Of a DNA stretch of 8,668 bases, positions 1-7,529 are shown piece after piece. A model generated the notes under the pieces. It saw nothing but the letters and a program-made list of their open reading frames with translations, was not told the DNA's origin and made no database searches. The translations under genes were made by a program, and so were the position numbers. Origin of the DNA: Desulfobacula sp. (GTDB taxonomy: Bacteria; Desulfobacterota; Desulfobacteria; Desulfobacterales; Desulfobacteraceae); assembly GCA_018702715.1 (NCBI GenBank), contig JABIYQ010000476.1, forward strand, positions 1 to 8,668. The letters are read 5' to 3'. Numbering within the stretch: the stretch's first letter is position 1; every line of letters starts with the position of its first letter.

Positions 1-1
1 G

Positions 2-82
2 AAGTATTTAAAAACAGCAATTGCCGGTTATAAACAATTTTCAATTTCCACTGACCTATATAGTATGTTGTTTAAAAAATAA
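2..82 (+). CDS. Possible 3' end of an unidentified gene (partial)
   Basis: From base 2 one forward frame stays open for 26 codons to a TAA at 80-82, and it reads like an ordinary protein tail (ending SISTDLYSMLFKK). The other two forward frames hit stops early. The gene would begin outside the window. The family is not recognisable from so short a piece, and an open frame this short in AT-rich DNA can arise by chance, so this is tentative. Confidence 0.35.
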   Translation, partial: KYLKTAIAGYKQFSISTDLYSMLFKK

Positions 83-206
83 TTAATGCAAGAATTGATC
101 CATAGATGTCAAACTGAAGAAATCATACATTATTCGCTATAGAGGCTTTGGATTTGCTGTTATTTTAAGTCGGATAATTAAAATTTATGAATAAAAAAAG
201 AGTGTT

Positions 207-272
207 ATGAAAAATTGCATTTTGGGTAAAAATCATCTGGAGGTATCTGCAATAGGATTGGGTTGCTACTGA
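207..272 (+). pseudogene. Remnant of an aldo/keto reductase N-terminus
   Basis: A 21-codon frame starts at ATG 207 and stops at TGA 270-272. Its peptide contains LGKNHLEVSAIGLGC. This closely matches the start of aldo/keto reductases, where MKxRxLGxxGLEVSxIGLGCMGMS forms the first beta strand and leads into the barrel. The resemblance ends exactly at GLGC; the next codons are Tyr and stop, and 16 bases later the 3' end of the reverse-strand diaminopropionate ammonia-lyase gene begins. No other part of a barrel is visible. The simplest reading is a gene cut by a deletion or rearrangement whose junction lies near 267-290. A weak purine-rich stretch (AAAAAAAGAG, 192-201) precedes the ATG. It could still be a translated small peptide, but the family-like sequence makes a remnant more likely. 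Confidence 0.6.
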
Positions 273-288
273 TTAAAGCAATTTTTTA

Positions 289-1473
289 TTAGGACCAGAC
301 AATTTCATAATATGCTTCGGGGTCTGTAGCCCCCTCTGTTGAAAATAATAATATCTTGGCATCTCTTGTTATATCAAGTTTGTCTTTTAGATGTTTAAAT
401 CGTTTATTGGAAAGTAGTTCGTATACAAGTCCAAGGGTTACTGCCCCTGATTCTCCTGAAATAATTGTTCCATCACCGGGCAATGGATTTCCAAAGATTT
501 TCATTCCCTGTCGGGCAACATGATCGGAACATTTAATAAAGGCGGTTGCTCTTGACTTTAATATTCTCAGTCCAAGTCGGCTTGGTTCACCACAGGCAAG
601 GCCTGCCATAATAGTTGGCAGGTCTCCTTTAACCCTGTAGGGACGGCCTTCATTTAATTCCATAGAGTTATACAAACAGGGTGCACCCTCAGGTTCAACT
701 ACTATAAATTTTGGTTTGTTTTTTTGAGCTGAAGTGTACATGCAAGCTAATACTCCCGCTGCCAAAGATCCTACGCCGGCCTGTAAAAATATATGTGTCG
801 GCCATATTTTTGGTTCTTGAGAAAGAAATTCGGTTACCAGGGTAAAATATCCCTGCATAATATGTGTGGGTACTTTTTCATATCCATCCCATGAGGTGTC
901 TTGTAATAAAATCCATTTCTTTTGTTTTGCCATTTTTTCTGCATAAATAACTGTATCGTCATAGTTAAAATTGGTTATAAAGGCTTTTGCTCCAAATTGT
1001 TTTATTGCCTGGAGCCTGGCAGGAGAAGAATTCTTAGGTAAATACACGATGGCTTTGCAACCCAGTTTTTCCGACACCCATGCAACGGCTCTGCCATGAT
1101 TACCATCAGTGGCCGTAACAAATGTTGTATTTTGAAATTCAGGCTGGGCAGATAAAATTTTATCAAAAATCAGTTCATCTTCGCCCAGGTTTAATCTATT
1201 TCCAAGAACCTTGGCAATTGCATAGCTTGCTCCTAAAATCTTGAAAGCGTTCAAATTAAAACGTTGGCTTTCGTCTTTTACGAGCAAATGGGAAATACCC
1301 AGCTTATTTGCCAGGCAAGATAGGTTTACAAGCGGTGTTGGCTTATAACCCGGCAAACTTTGATGAAATTTTATAACTTTCTCGACAATTTTGATATTTG
1401 AAAAATCAAATATTTCAGGGTCATAGTTTGTTTGAAGATTATTTAAAAGGCATGAAATATTCAAATTTTCCAT
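289..1473 (-). CDS. dpaL: Diaminopropionate ammonia-lyase
   Basis: Cytoplasmic PLP enzyme of fold type II that splits 2,3-diaminopropionate into pyruvate and two ammonia, a catabolic route. At 394 residues it has the usual family length. The motif RFNLNAFK (71-78) supplies the PLP lysine, Lys78. TDGNHGR (122-128) contains Asp123, and QDTSWDGY (191-198) contains Asp192; these match Lys77, Asp120 and Asp189 known to be catalytic in the E. coli enzyme. A glycine-rich phosphate loop lies at QAGVGS (231-236). These motifs separate it from threonine dehydratase and the closely related tryptophan synthase beta family. The start at 1473 is supported by AAGGA at 1484-1480, six bases upstream. It lies 51 bases downstream of the kinase-like gene on the same strand, so the two may be cotranscribed. 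No clear terminator follows it. No frameshift or missing motif is seen. Confidence 0.95.
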   Translation of the reverse strand: MENLNISCLLNNLQTNYDPEIFDFSNIKIVEKVIKFHQSLPGYKPTPLVNLSCLANKLGISHLLVKDESQRFNLNAFKILGASYAIAKVLGNRLNLGEDELIFDKILSAQPEFQNTTFVTATDGNHGRAVAWVSEKLGCKAIVYLPKNSSPARLQAIKQFGAKAFITNFNYDDTVIYAEKMAKQKKWILLQDTSWDGYEKVPTHIMQGYFTLVTEFLSQEPKIWPTHIFLQAGVGSLAAGVLACMYTSAQKNKPKFIVVEPEGAPCLYNSMELNEGRPYRVKGDLPTIMAGLACGEPSRLGLRILKSRATAFIKCSDHVARQGMKIFGNPLPGDGTIISGESGAVTLGLVYELLSNKRFKHLKDKLDITRDAKILLFSTEGATDPEAYYEIVWS

Positions 1474-1491
1474 TTTTTATCCTTGCGTATC
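1474..1491 (-). promoter_or_regulatory. Ribosome binding site and leader of dpaL
   Basis: Read on the reverse strand, AAGGA (1484-1480) stands six bases before the dpaL ATG, a good Shine-Dalgarno match that fixes the start codon. The bases between it and the palindrome at 1492-1506 form the short leader. Confidence 0.6.
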
Positions 1492-1506
1492 AGACTATTA
1501 TAGTCT
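1492..1506 (-). promoter_or_regulatory. Palindrome holding a TATAAT box upstream of dpaL
   Basis: AGACTA-TTA-TAGTCT is a perfect 6-3-6 inverted repeat. On the reverse strand it contains an exact TATAAT (1502-1497), about 24 bases before the dpaL ATG, a suitable distance for a -10 element. No good -35 hexamer is found 16 to 18 bases upstream, so a promoter would need an activator or extra contacts. The overlap of a symmetric site with a -10 box suggests an operator, but this is inference from position and symmetry only. Confidence 0.35.
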
Positions 1507-1524
1507 CGTACTGATTTTTTGGTT

Positions 1525-2391
1525 TTAAAGATTCCTGTAAAATTTTTTTTCAAGTGTTTTTACTTTTACCTTTCTTAGCGGAGATAAAAAAAGGTTGTAA
1601 AGCGGATCATCAATTTTGATATTTTTTTGAAGAATATCTTTTTCAAGAATTGATAAAACTTCAACAGACACATCACAGGAAGGATATCCCTTGTCATCAA
1701 TAGGAATGGAATCGTTAAGTTTAATTTTAACGATATTGTTGATATCAACCAGTTTTAGATTTCCATCAAGGGTTAATATAAGATTCCCGAAACCTGCAAG
1801 GTCTGGAATATATCCTGTTTCAGCAATCATATGTCGGATCCTTTTAACAAAAGTGGCAATATTTACCCGGGCTTTTTTCACTATGGCAGAAAGCTTGTAA
1901 TTATTGCATGTTGTCGATTTGAACAGAGCCGATAAAAAATTTTTACCACATATTCCCCAGGGATCCAGAATTTCACCTTCTACATATTCCTGAAGACCAC
2001 AAAGGATAATCTGATTCTTGCCCGTCCCTGTATAATCAACAATAAACTCTTCTGACTCTGCAATATATTCCGGCCCTAAAAATTTTAATAAAAGATGATA
2101 TTTTTTTATCTCCTGAAAAACAGCTTTTTTGTTTTTAAACCGGTTACGTAATATCCTTAATATTTTCTTGGGTTTGGCACGGGGAAACATTCGTACCCCT
2201 TGTTTAATTTCTCCTTGCGTCTCCTTTAGAACATCTGTAGCTGTGAGAATTTCAAGAACGTGAGATCTTAAACCTGAACGGTAATATTTTCGGAAAATAT
2301 AGTTGCTTGAATCATTTATAAAATTAAGCTTTAAGATTTCGCTTTCAGTTAAATAAGGCCGATCTCTTATATCTTTTATTGTATTGTTCAT
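1525..2391 (-). CDS. Uncharacterised protein with kinase-like features
   Basis: 288 residues, basic, with no signal peptide or membrane segment, so probably cytoplasmic. I do not recognise the exact family. The C-terminal half contains PDLAGFGN (196-203), followed by LTLDGNLKLVDINNI (206-220). This resembles the catalytic loop and metal-binding Asp of protein-kinase-like and phosphotransferase folds, usually HxDxxxxN followed by a strand ending in D-F/I. Candidate residues are Asp197, Asn203 and Asp216, though the Asp-Asn spacing is one residue longer than usual. EYVEGEILDPWG (135-146) could be the hinge. An N-lobe lysine is not obvious; the basic stretch around 71-90 is a candidate. The start at 2391 has only a weak ribosome binding site. 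The gene lies just upstream of dpaL on the same strand, which suggests cotranscription. Kinase-like is a hypothesis from the motif pattern; a protein without catalytic activity is equally possible. Confidence 0.7.
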   Translation of the reverse strand: MNNTIKDIRDRPYLTESEILKLNFINDSSNYIFRKYYRSGLRSHVLEILTATDVLKETQGEIKQGVRMFPRAKPKKILRILRNRFKNKKAVFQEIKKYHLLLKFLGPEYIAESEEFIVDYTGTGKNQIILCGLQEYVEGEILDPWGICGKNFLSALFKSTTCNNYKLSAIVKKARVNIATFVKRIRHMIAETGYIPDLAGFGNLILTLDGNLKLVDINNIVKIKLNDSIPIDDKGYPSCDVSVEVLSILEKDILQKNIKIDDPLYNLFLSPLRKVKVKTLEKKFYRNL

Positions 2392-2431
2392 TCGTATTTT
2401 TTACAGTCTAATTTATTAATTTACAAGCCTT

Positions 2432-2486
2432 AGGGCTCACTCAAAAATAACTTTACATTTTGGTAATTAATTTTTGAGTGGACCCT
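2432..2486. repeat. Imperfect inverted repeat between divergent genes
   Basis: The arm at 2432-2450 (AGGGCTCACTCAAAAATAA) pairs with 2468-2486 at 16 of 19 positions, around a 17-base loop. It lies between the divergent kinase-like gene and the MoxR operon, so it is not at the 3' end of any gene. No T-run follows either arm, which argues against an intrinsic terminator. It could be an operator for both directions, an RNA hairpin in a leader, or a short non-autonomous element with terminal inverted repeats. The rest of the 2392-2622 interval shows no convincing sigma-70 promoter and no gene. Confidence 0.5.
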
Positions 2487-2610
2487 TAACAAGAAAAGAC
2501 AGGCTTCTCAGTTATTTGGAAACTCAAAAAGTGGTTTCATGAAATTCGACAAGTGACAGGAACTTTTAAACATGGTAATTAAAAATAATTCTAAAACATA
2601 TTCTTGTTTA

Positions 2611-2615
2611 AAGGA
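2611..2615 (+). promoter_or_regulatory. Ribosome binding site favouring the internal moxR start
   Basis: AAGGA lies seven bases before the ATG at 2623, an ideal spacing. The upstream in-frame ATG at 2572 has AGGA at 2558-2561 with a longer, ten-base gap. The 17 residues between the two ATGs do not look like the MoxR family's usual start, so 2623 is preferred. Confidence 0.5.
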
Positions 2616-2622
2616 AAACCAA

Positions 2623-3573
2623 ATGGAAGAGATAGACTGTCAATGGGGTCATGAGATCTTCAAGCGTCTGGCCGCAAATATCCAAATCGTCATTAAAGGC
2701 CAGAAAGAGTGCATTCGATATATTCTCGCCGGACTTGCCAGCAACGGGCACATTCTTTTGGAGGACAATCCCGGAACGGGGAAGACAACCCTTGCCAAGG
2801 CATTAGCTAAAAGTATTGATACTGATTTTAAACGAATTCAGTTTACACCGGATCTTTTGCCATCAGATATTTTGGGAGTCTCAATATTTGACCAGTCTCA
2901 AAAAATTTTCAAATTTCATAAAGGACCTGTGTTTACCAATATTCTTCTGGCGGATGAAATCAACAGGGCCTCTCCAAGAACACAGTCCGCTCTGCTGGAA
3001 TCCATGGCTGAGGGCCAGGTGAGTATTGATGGGAAAATATTAAATCTGGAAGAGCTGTTTTTTGTAATTGCCACCCAGAACCCAGTTGAATCCAGTGGAA
3101 CCTATCCCCTTCCAGAAGCCCAGATGGATAGGTTTGCCATGCAGCTTCAACTGGGATATGTGGCAAGAGATCAGGAAGTTGCAATATTGTCCGAGCAACA
3201 GGAAGTGCATCCGATTCAGACGTTAAGGCCATGTGTTACCTTAAAAGAAATTTTAAGGCTGCGCCGCATGGTCAAACAGGTATTTATTGCAAAAGAACTT
3301 AAACTCTATATGGTTGATCTTGTTAATAAGACCCGGGAAAAAACCGGGATCAGCCTTGGAGCAAGCCCGAGAGCAAGTCTTGCATTAATGAAGACTGCAC
3401 AAGCGTTGGCAATTTTTGACAACCAGGCTTTTATTACGGCTGACCATATACAAAAGATTGCAGTCTATGTCATTGCTCACCGACTGGTATTGGATCCCCA
3501 ATCAAAGTTTTCAGGTGTGACGGCCAGGTCGGTTGTTGAAGATATTTTAAGATCCATTCCCGTTCCCGTATAA
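2623..3573 (+). CDS. MoxR-type AAA+ ATPase
   Basis: Cytoplasmic AAA+ ATPase of the MoxR branch, a group thought to act as chaperones that remodel or activate partner proteins, often VWA or DUF58 proteins encoded beside them. The protein is 316 residues from the chosen start, normal for the family; the alternative ATG at 2572 would add 17 residues. Numbering from 2623, Walker A is DNPGTGKTT (48-56), Walker B with the family signature is LLADEINRA (108-116), sensor 1 is FVIATQNPVE (147-156), and LPEAQMDRF (163-171) carries an arginine expected near the subunit interface. The C-terminal lid follows, including GASPRASLAL. It is the first gene of a three-gene operon: the DUF58 gene starts seven bases after its stop and the transglutaminase gene follows. 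The substrate is not known from sequence. The family call is firm. Confidence 0.95.
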   Translation: MEEIDCQWGHEIFKRLAANIQIVIKGQKECIRYILAGLASNGHILLEDNPGTGKTTLAKALAKSIDTDFKRIQFTPDLLPSDILGVSIFDQSQKIFKFHKGPVFTNILLADEINRASPRTQSALLESMAEGQVSIDGKILNLEELFFVIATQNPVESSGTYPLPEAQMDRFAMQLQLGYVARDQEVAILSEQQEVHPIQTLRPCVTLKEILRLRRMVKQVFIAKELKLYMVDLVNKTREKTGISLGASPRASLALMKTAQALAIFDNQAFITADHIQKIAVYVIAHRLVLDPQSKFSGVTARSVVEDILRSIPVPV

Positions 3574-3580
3574 GGATTCT

Positions 3581-4936
3581 ATGCTTGCCCGGTTTCTATA
3601 TAAATCATACCGCTTATTTTATGTCTTAAGACATTGGCGAAAGAGACATTTTACTCCTGCCGGGGGGATGATCATTGCAAGCATTATCTTTTCGGGGATA
3701 TTCGGGTTTAATATTTTAAAAACAAATCTGTATCAGGTCATGGCTTTTGGTGTTTCAATCATGGTGGTTGCTTTAGGGTATAGCTTGTTTGGGTTTAAGC
3801 TCAAAGTAAGCATCCATCGTATCCTTCCTGAATATACAAGCATAGGAAATAAGGGTATTTATGAAATTCAAATTAACAATTTATCAAAAAAGACACAAAA
3901 AGGACTTATCCTTTATGAAGAGATACATGATCCAAGGCCTTCATTTAATCTTTTGTTATCAAAAGAAGAGCCCTTTGAATACAAAAGAAATATCTGGGAC
4001 AGAAAAACCCTGTATTTTAGATGGCTGTGGTTGATACAGAAAAACCAAAAAGCGCGGTTTGACCCTATTGAGTTACCGGATTTGCCTGCCGGGGAAACCA
4101 TTTGCGTGACAGCAAAGTTTGTCCCCCGGTCCAGAGGATATATTCATTTTTCAGGCTGCACTTTTGCAAGGCCTGATGCCATGGGTATTTTCAATCGATT
4201 GCATCGGGTTAAAAAATATCAGAAAATGCTAGTGCTGCCAAAACAATACCTGCTTGAAACCCCACAGCTTGTATCTACCAGGCAATATCAACCGGGTGGG
4301 ATTCGTCTGGTGTCATCTATCGGGGATTCCGATGAATTTATGTCCTTGCGCAACTATCGCCCAGGTGACCCTCTGCGTAATGTTCACTGGAGAACTTTTG
4401 CAAAAACCCAAGAGCTTGTAATAAAAGAATTTGAAGATGAATATTTTGTAAGACATGCCATTATTCTGGATACTGTTTTGAGTACGGGCAATGAAATAAC
4501 TTTTGAATCGGCTGTCAGCATTGCAGCATCTTATATCACTCCTCTTAAGACCCATGAAGCCATCTTTGATTTGATGTTTGTGGGAAACAGTGCCCATTCT
4601 TTTTCCTGGGGCAGGGGGCTTGGCAATTCTAAAAAAATGCTTGAGATGCTGGCATGTGTTGAGCCTTGTGATGAAAAAATAGTTTTTGAACTGAATAACA
4701 GCATACAGTGTGAGCTGAAAAAATTTTCCAGTTCCATTTGTATCTTTTTAGGCTGGGAACAGGGTCATAAAAAAGTTTACCAATTATTTAAACAGGCTAT
4801 GGTGCCGGTATTTGTCATTGTTCTGGCGGAAAACAAAATAAAAATGGAAGGAAAAATATTTAGAGATAAGACCGCCATAACCGATATCAAAGTTGTACAA
4901 ATCGATCAGATTCAAGAAACCCTGGGTTACCTATGA
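3581..4936 (+). CDS. DUF58 domain membrane protein
   Basis: 451 residues. Two hydrophobic segments near the N-terminus (about 29-46 and 51-71) are probably a membrane hairpin. They are followed by a beta-rich region (about 75-195) and then the DUF58 core. The core motif runs from DEFMSLRNYRPGDPLRNVHW (251-270), followed by a conserved basic and acidic stretch ending near KEFEDE (282-287). Beyond it a VWA-like segment begins at RHAIILDT (291-298). The DxSxS metal site of true VWA domains is not intact: only Asp297 is seen, followed by TVLS. DUF58 proteins are regularly encoded between a MoxR ATPase and a transglutaminase-like protein, and are presumed partners of the ATPase; their biochemical role is not established. 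The start is well supported, because AAGGA overlaps the stop codon of the preceding gene. The last four bases overlap the next gene. Confidence 0.93.
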   Translation: MLARFLYKSYRLFYVLRHWRKRHFTPAGGMIIASIIFSGIFGFNILKTNLYQVMAFGVSIMVVALGYSLFGFKLKVSIHRILPEYTSIGNKGIYEIQINNLSKKTQKGLILYEEIHDPRPSFNLLLSKEEPFEYKRNIWDRKTLYFRWLWLIQKNQKARFDPIELPDLPAGETICVTAKFVPRSRGYIHFSGCTFARPDAMGIFNRLHRVKKYQKMLVLPKQYLLETPQLVSTRQYQPGGIRLVSSIGDSDEFMSLRNYRPGDPLRNVHWRTFAKTQELVIKEFEDEYFVRHAIILDTVLSTGNEITFESAVSIAASYITPLKTHEAIFDLMFVGNSAHSFSWGRGLGNSKKMLEMLACVEPCDEKIVFELNNSIQCELKKFSSSICIFLGWEQGHKKVYQLFKQAMVPVFVIVLAENKIKMEGKIFRDKTAITDIKVVQIDQIQETLGYL

Positions 4937-6921
4937 AAGCACCCCGATTTTTTTTAGGAACAATTGTTTTGTTCTGGGGATGGCAGATGCAAACGCTGTG
5001 GATAGCAATTTGCCTTGCCGCTGTGCTTGAATCTTCACGTGTAATTAAATCCAAATTCGAATTTAAGTCATCTGATTTTAATAAATTTGTAGACATCAGT
5101 ATCGTTTTTTTGGCCGGGATTATTGTTATTTCATTAACCCTTGAACCGGAAAAAGCAATATTGATCATTTTAAAATGGCTCCCACTGGTTTTTTTCCCGG
5201 TTATCGCAGCCCAGGAATTCAGTGTAAAAGGAACCATAGAAAACCGATCTTTTTTTATAGTTCAAAAAAAAAGACTGAAAACAATCGCCCATGATTCTAA
5301 TGAAATTGACATTTCCTTTCCTTACAGCCTTTTTTGTATCCTTTCTACTGCAACGGCAAATTCAAAAGGCTTATTGTTTTATAGCAGTGTGGTATTGTTT
5401 TTTGTCTGGGGATTATTCCAGATCCGGTCCAAACGAGTTTCATTCTTTTTATGGACGCTTTGTATTTTTATCACAATTGTTTTAGGCTATGTCGGGCATA
5501 GCTCAATTCGATTGGCAAGCTTGAAAATCAACCAATGGATAATGGAATATTATGCAGGTTATTATGCTGATAATCCGTTTAAGAACTATACTGCTTTAGG
5601 TGAAATAGGAAAGCTTAAGTTGTCTGATAAAATTGTTTTAAGGGCATCTTTTAAGGATTACATTGATGGTAAAACATATCTTCTTCACACTGCCAGCTAT
5701 ACTGGATTTTCCATTTCATCGTGGTTTGCCCGATATGGGTTTAAATCTATTGAAAATGCATATGATAAAACATTCTGGCAGATAAATTCTAATATAAATC
5801 CCAGTCGAAAAATGACATTTTATTTAAAGACTTCAAGGGAAAACGCAGTCCTAAGTTTGCCTTCCGGTACTTTTACAATATCAGATATGAAAATTGGTGT
5901 CTGTGAGAAAAATGCAATGCAGAGTGTCAGGATAAAAAATATACCCCCACTGATAAAGGGTGTTGTCTCCTATACGGGCGGGTTGTCATATGAAGCCCCC
6001 CCTGGTAATCAGGATTTGTTAATTCCTAAAAGCGAATTATCCGGGATTGCAAAAATAGTTAAAGAACTGGCACTGGATAAGATGTCGGAACAAGATATTT
6101 TGAACACTATTCGGCGCTATTTTTTAGTTGAATATACGTATTCCCTGGACTTAAAAGGGAAACAAAATCAACAAACTCCTCTACAAAACTTTTTAAACCA
6201 CTCAAAATCAGGACATTGTGAATTTTTTGCCACAGCTACCACACTCATTTTAAGACAGGCCAAGATTCCTGCTAGATATGCCACAGGGTACATGGCCCAT
6301 GAATATTCCCGTCTGGAAAACCACCTGGTTATAAGACAGCGGGATGCCCATGCCTGGGCAAAAGTTTATGTCAATGGCCAATGGAAAAATTTTGATACCA
6401 CCCCGCCTTCCTTTTTTGAGATGGACAGACAAAAAATGGAATCATCATTTATAAGCGATTTTTTTTCTTTTATAAGTTTTAAACTGTCACTATTGCGGCA
6501 TGAAACAGGAGCTGATTTGATGAAGCAATATGGACTCTGGCTGATACTTCCATTGGTGTTAATATTGTTTTTCCGATTGAGAAGATCAAACAGAATCAAG
6601 AGAATCAAGTTTTTTGACAAACCCCTGGAAGATGCAAAAAAAGACGCTTTGGACATTTCTTTTCATTTAATAGAAAAAAAGATGACCCAACAGGGTTTTC
6701 CAAGATATCCATATGAGACCTATTTTTCATGGCTTGAGAGGATTGAACATAACTTTGATAACAAGATGATAAACAATGAACTCAAAACCCTTTTGCTGGC
6801 TCACAATAGGTATTATTTCAGTAAATCCGGACTTAGCAAAGATGAGAAGATAAAATTTACTTCAAACATAAAAAAAATATTGAAAAGATTAACGATGACC
6901 ACAATTGTGCCGGGATCATGA
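4933..6921 (+). CDS. TgpA-like membrane transglutaminase (DUF3488 / transglutaminase core / DUF4129)
   Basis: 662 residues, close to the length of Pseudomonas TgpA. The N-terminal third is hydrophobic with several membrane spans (roughly 8-33, 53-69, 74-93, 130-163 and 170-188) and contains IDISFPYSLFCILSTATAN (125-143), typical of DUF3488. A long extracytoplasmic region follows with the transglutaminase core. The papain-like catalytic triad is complete: Cys429 in SGHCEFF (426-432), His473 in RDAHAWAKVY (470-479) and Asp488 in NFDTTPP (486-492). A further membrane span lies at about 534-548. The cytoplasmic tail (about 550-650) fits DUF4129. Such proteins are linked to envelope or peptidoglycan-related functions, but the substrate is unknown. 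Its ATG overlaps the stop codon of the DUF58 gene (ATGA), and with no strong ribosome binding site it is probably translated by coupling. No frameshift is visible despite homopolymer runs of 8 to 9 bases. Confidence 0.94.
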   Translation: MKAPRFFLGTIVLFWGWQMQTLWIAICLAAVLESSRVIKSKFEFKSSDFNKFVDISIVFLAGIIVISLTLEPEKAILIILKWLPLVFFPVIAAQEFSVKGTIENRSFFIVQKKRLKTIAHDSNEIDISFPYSLFCILSTATANSKGLLFYSSVVLFFVWGLFQIRSKRVSFFLWTLCIFITIVLGYVGHSSIRLASLKINQWIMEYYAGYYADNPFKNYTALGEIGKLKLSDKIVLRASFKDYIDGKTYLLHTASYTGFSISSWFARYGFKSIENAYDKTFWQINSNINPSRKMTFYLKTSRENAVLSLPSGTFTISDMKIGVCEKNAMQSVRIKNIPPLIKGVVSYTGGLSYEAPPGNQDLLIPKSELSGIAKIVKELALDKMSEQDILNTIRRYFLVEYTYSLDLKGKQNQQTPLQNFLNHSKSGHCEFFATATTLILRQAKIPARYATGYMAHEYSRLENHLVIRQRDAHAWAKVYVNGQWKNFDTTPPSFFEMDRQKMESSFISDFFSFISFKLSLLRHETGADLMKQYGLWLILPLVLILFFRLRRSNRIKRIKFFDKPLEDAKKDALDISFHLIEKKMTQQGFPRYPYETYFSWLERIEHNFDNKMINNELKTLLLAHNRYYFSKSGLSKDEKIKFTSNIKKILKRLTMTTIVPGS

Positions 6922-6959
6922 CACCTTGCTTATGTGCGGTTTACAAGTCTTTAAAAAAA

Positions 6960-7502
6960 TCAGTTAAGTTTAATATCATCTATTTTTATTATATTTAAAT
7001 ATTCTTTTACAGCACCTAAAGTCTGGGTAAACATTTTGCTACCGGTTAAAATGACAATGGCATTATTTTCATTACCACAGGCACAGGCAAAGGCAGGTCC
7101 AATGATATTGACAGGGTTTTTTGTTTTTTCAGGATTTTCCTGCATGATTGCAAGATATGTGTTAAGCCGTTCTTTTAATATGTCAAAATAATTAATGTCT
7201 TGCCCTGTGGTGGTCTTGGTAAGCGTTGAGACATTATTTGATACTTCCCTGATAGAGTTCCAGAATATTTGAGTTACAGGTTCTTTTTTTTTATCTGTAA
7301 CAGGCATGAAAAATGAGATGGCCCAGCCAACACTCAGAATTTTTAAAATCTGAATTTCATATTCAATGGAAGCCACATTTAAATCATTGTTTTTTGGCAG
7401 GGCAGAAAGAATTTCTTTTGTGTCAGCTCTGTCAATAGCAAATGTTGCAAGGTTTTGGGCAAGTTCTTGTATGGTAATATTATCTGTTTTTACTTGTGTC
7501 AT
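6960..7502 (-). CDS. Hypothetical protein, 180 residues
   Basis: I do not recognise this family. The protein is small and probably soluble, with no signal peptide. It looks mostly helical: helices are suggested at about 10-35, 44-65, 76-95 and 104-122, with a weakly hydrophobic patch at ILKILSVGWAISFFM (52-66) that could be a buried helix. The C-terminal third contains a CAC pair (Cys140, Cys142) in GPAFACACGN, then a hydrophobic strand AIVILTG and a final helix. The paired cysteines could bind a metal or form a disulfide, but two alone are weak evidence. It converges on the transglutaminase gene with a 38-base gap that shows no hairpin terminator, and is divergent from the MoaD-like gene over 101 bases. 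The ribosome binding site before its ATG is poor. Codon use looks like that of its neighbours, so it is probably a real gene. Confidence 0.75.
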   Translation of the reverse strand: MTQVKTDNITIQELAQNLATFAIDRADTKEILSALPKNNDLNVASIEYEIQILKILSVGWAISFFMPVTDKKKEPVTQIFWNSIREVSNNVSTLTKTTTGQDINYFDILKERLNTYLAIMQENPEKTKNPVNIIGPAFACACGNENNAIVILTGSKMFTQTLGAVKEYLNIIKIDDIKLN

Positions 7503-7529
7503 GATGGTATCGTTTTTATTAAATTTATG

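Noticed and set aside
1691..1900. Open forward frame of 69 codons inside the kinase-like gene
   Set aside because: It lies wholly antisense to a longer gene, has no ribosome binding site and no family-like sequence.
2432..2486. Inverted repeat as an intrinsic terminator
   Set aside because: It lies upstream of both flanking genes, and neither side has the T-run a terminator needs.
2491..2571. Possible transposase fragment in the stretch before the MoxR gene
   Set aside because: Short open frames exist here, but none has a recognisable transposase motif and they are expected by chance.
2572..3573. The longer MoxR reading frame beginning at 2572
   Set aside because: Possible, but the ATG at 2623 has the better-spaced ribosome binding site and a more family-like N-terminus, so the shorter form was chosen.
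4887..5237. Open reverse frame of 116 codons across the DUF58/transglutaminase junction
   Set aside because: Antisense to two well-supported genes with conserved motifs; the translated sequence looks like no known protein.
6922..6959. Bidirectional terminator between the converging transglutaminase and 180-residue protein genes
   Set aside because: No stable inverted repeat can be seen in the 38 bases; only a short A-run is present.
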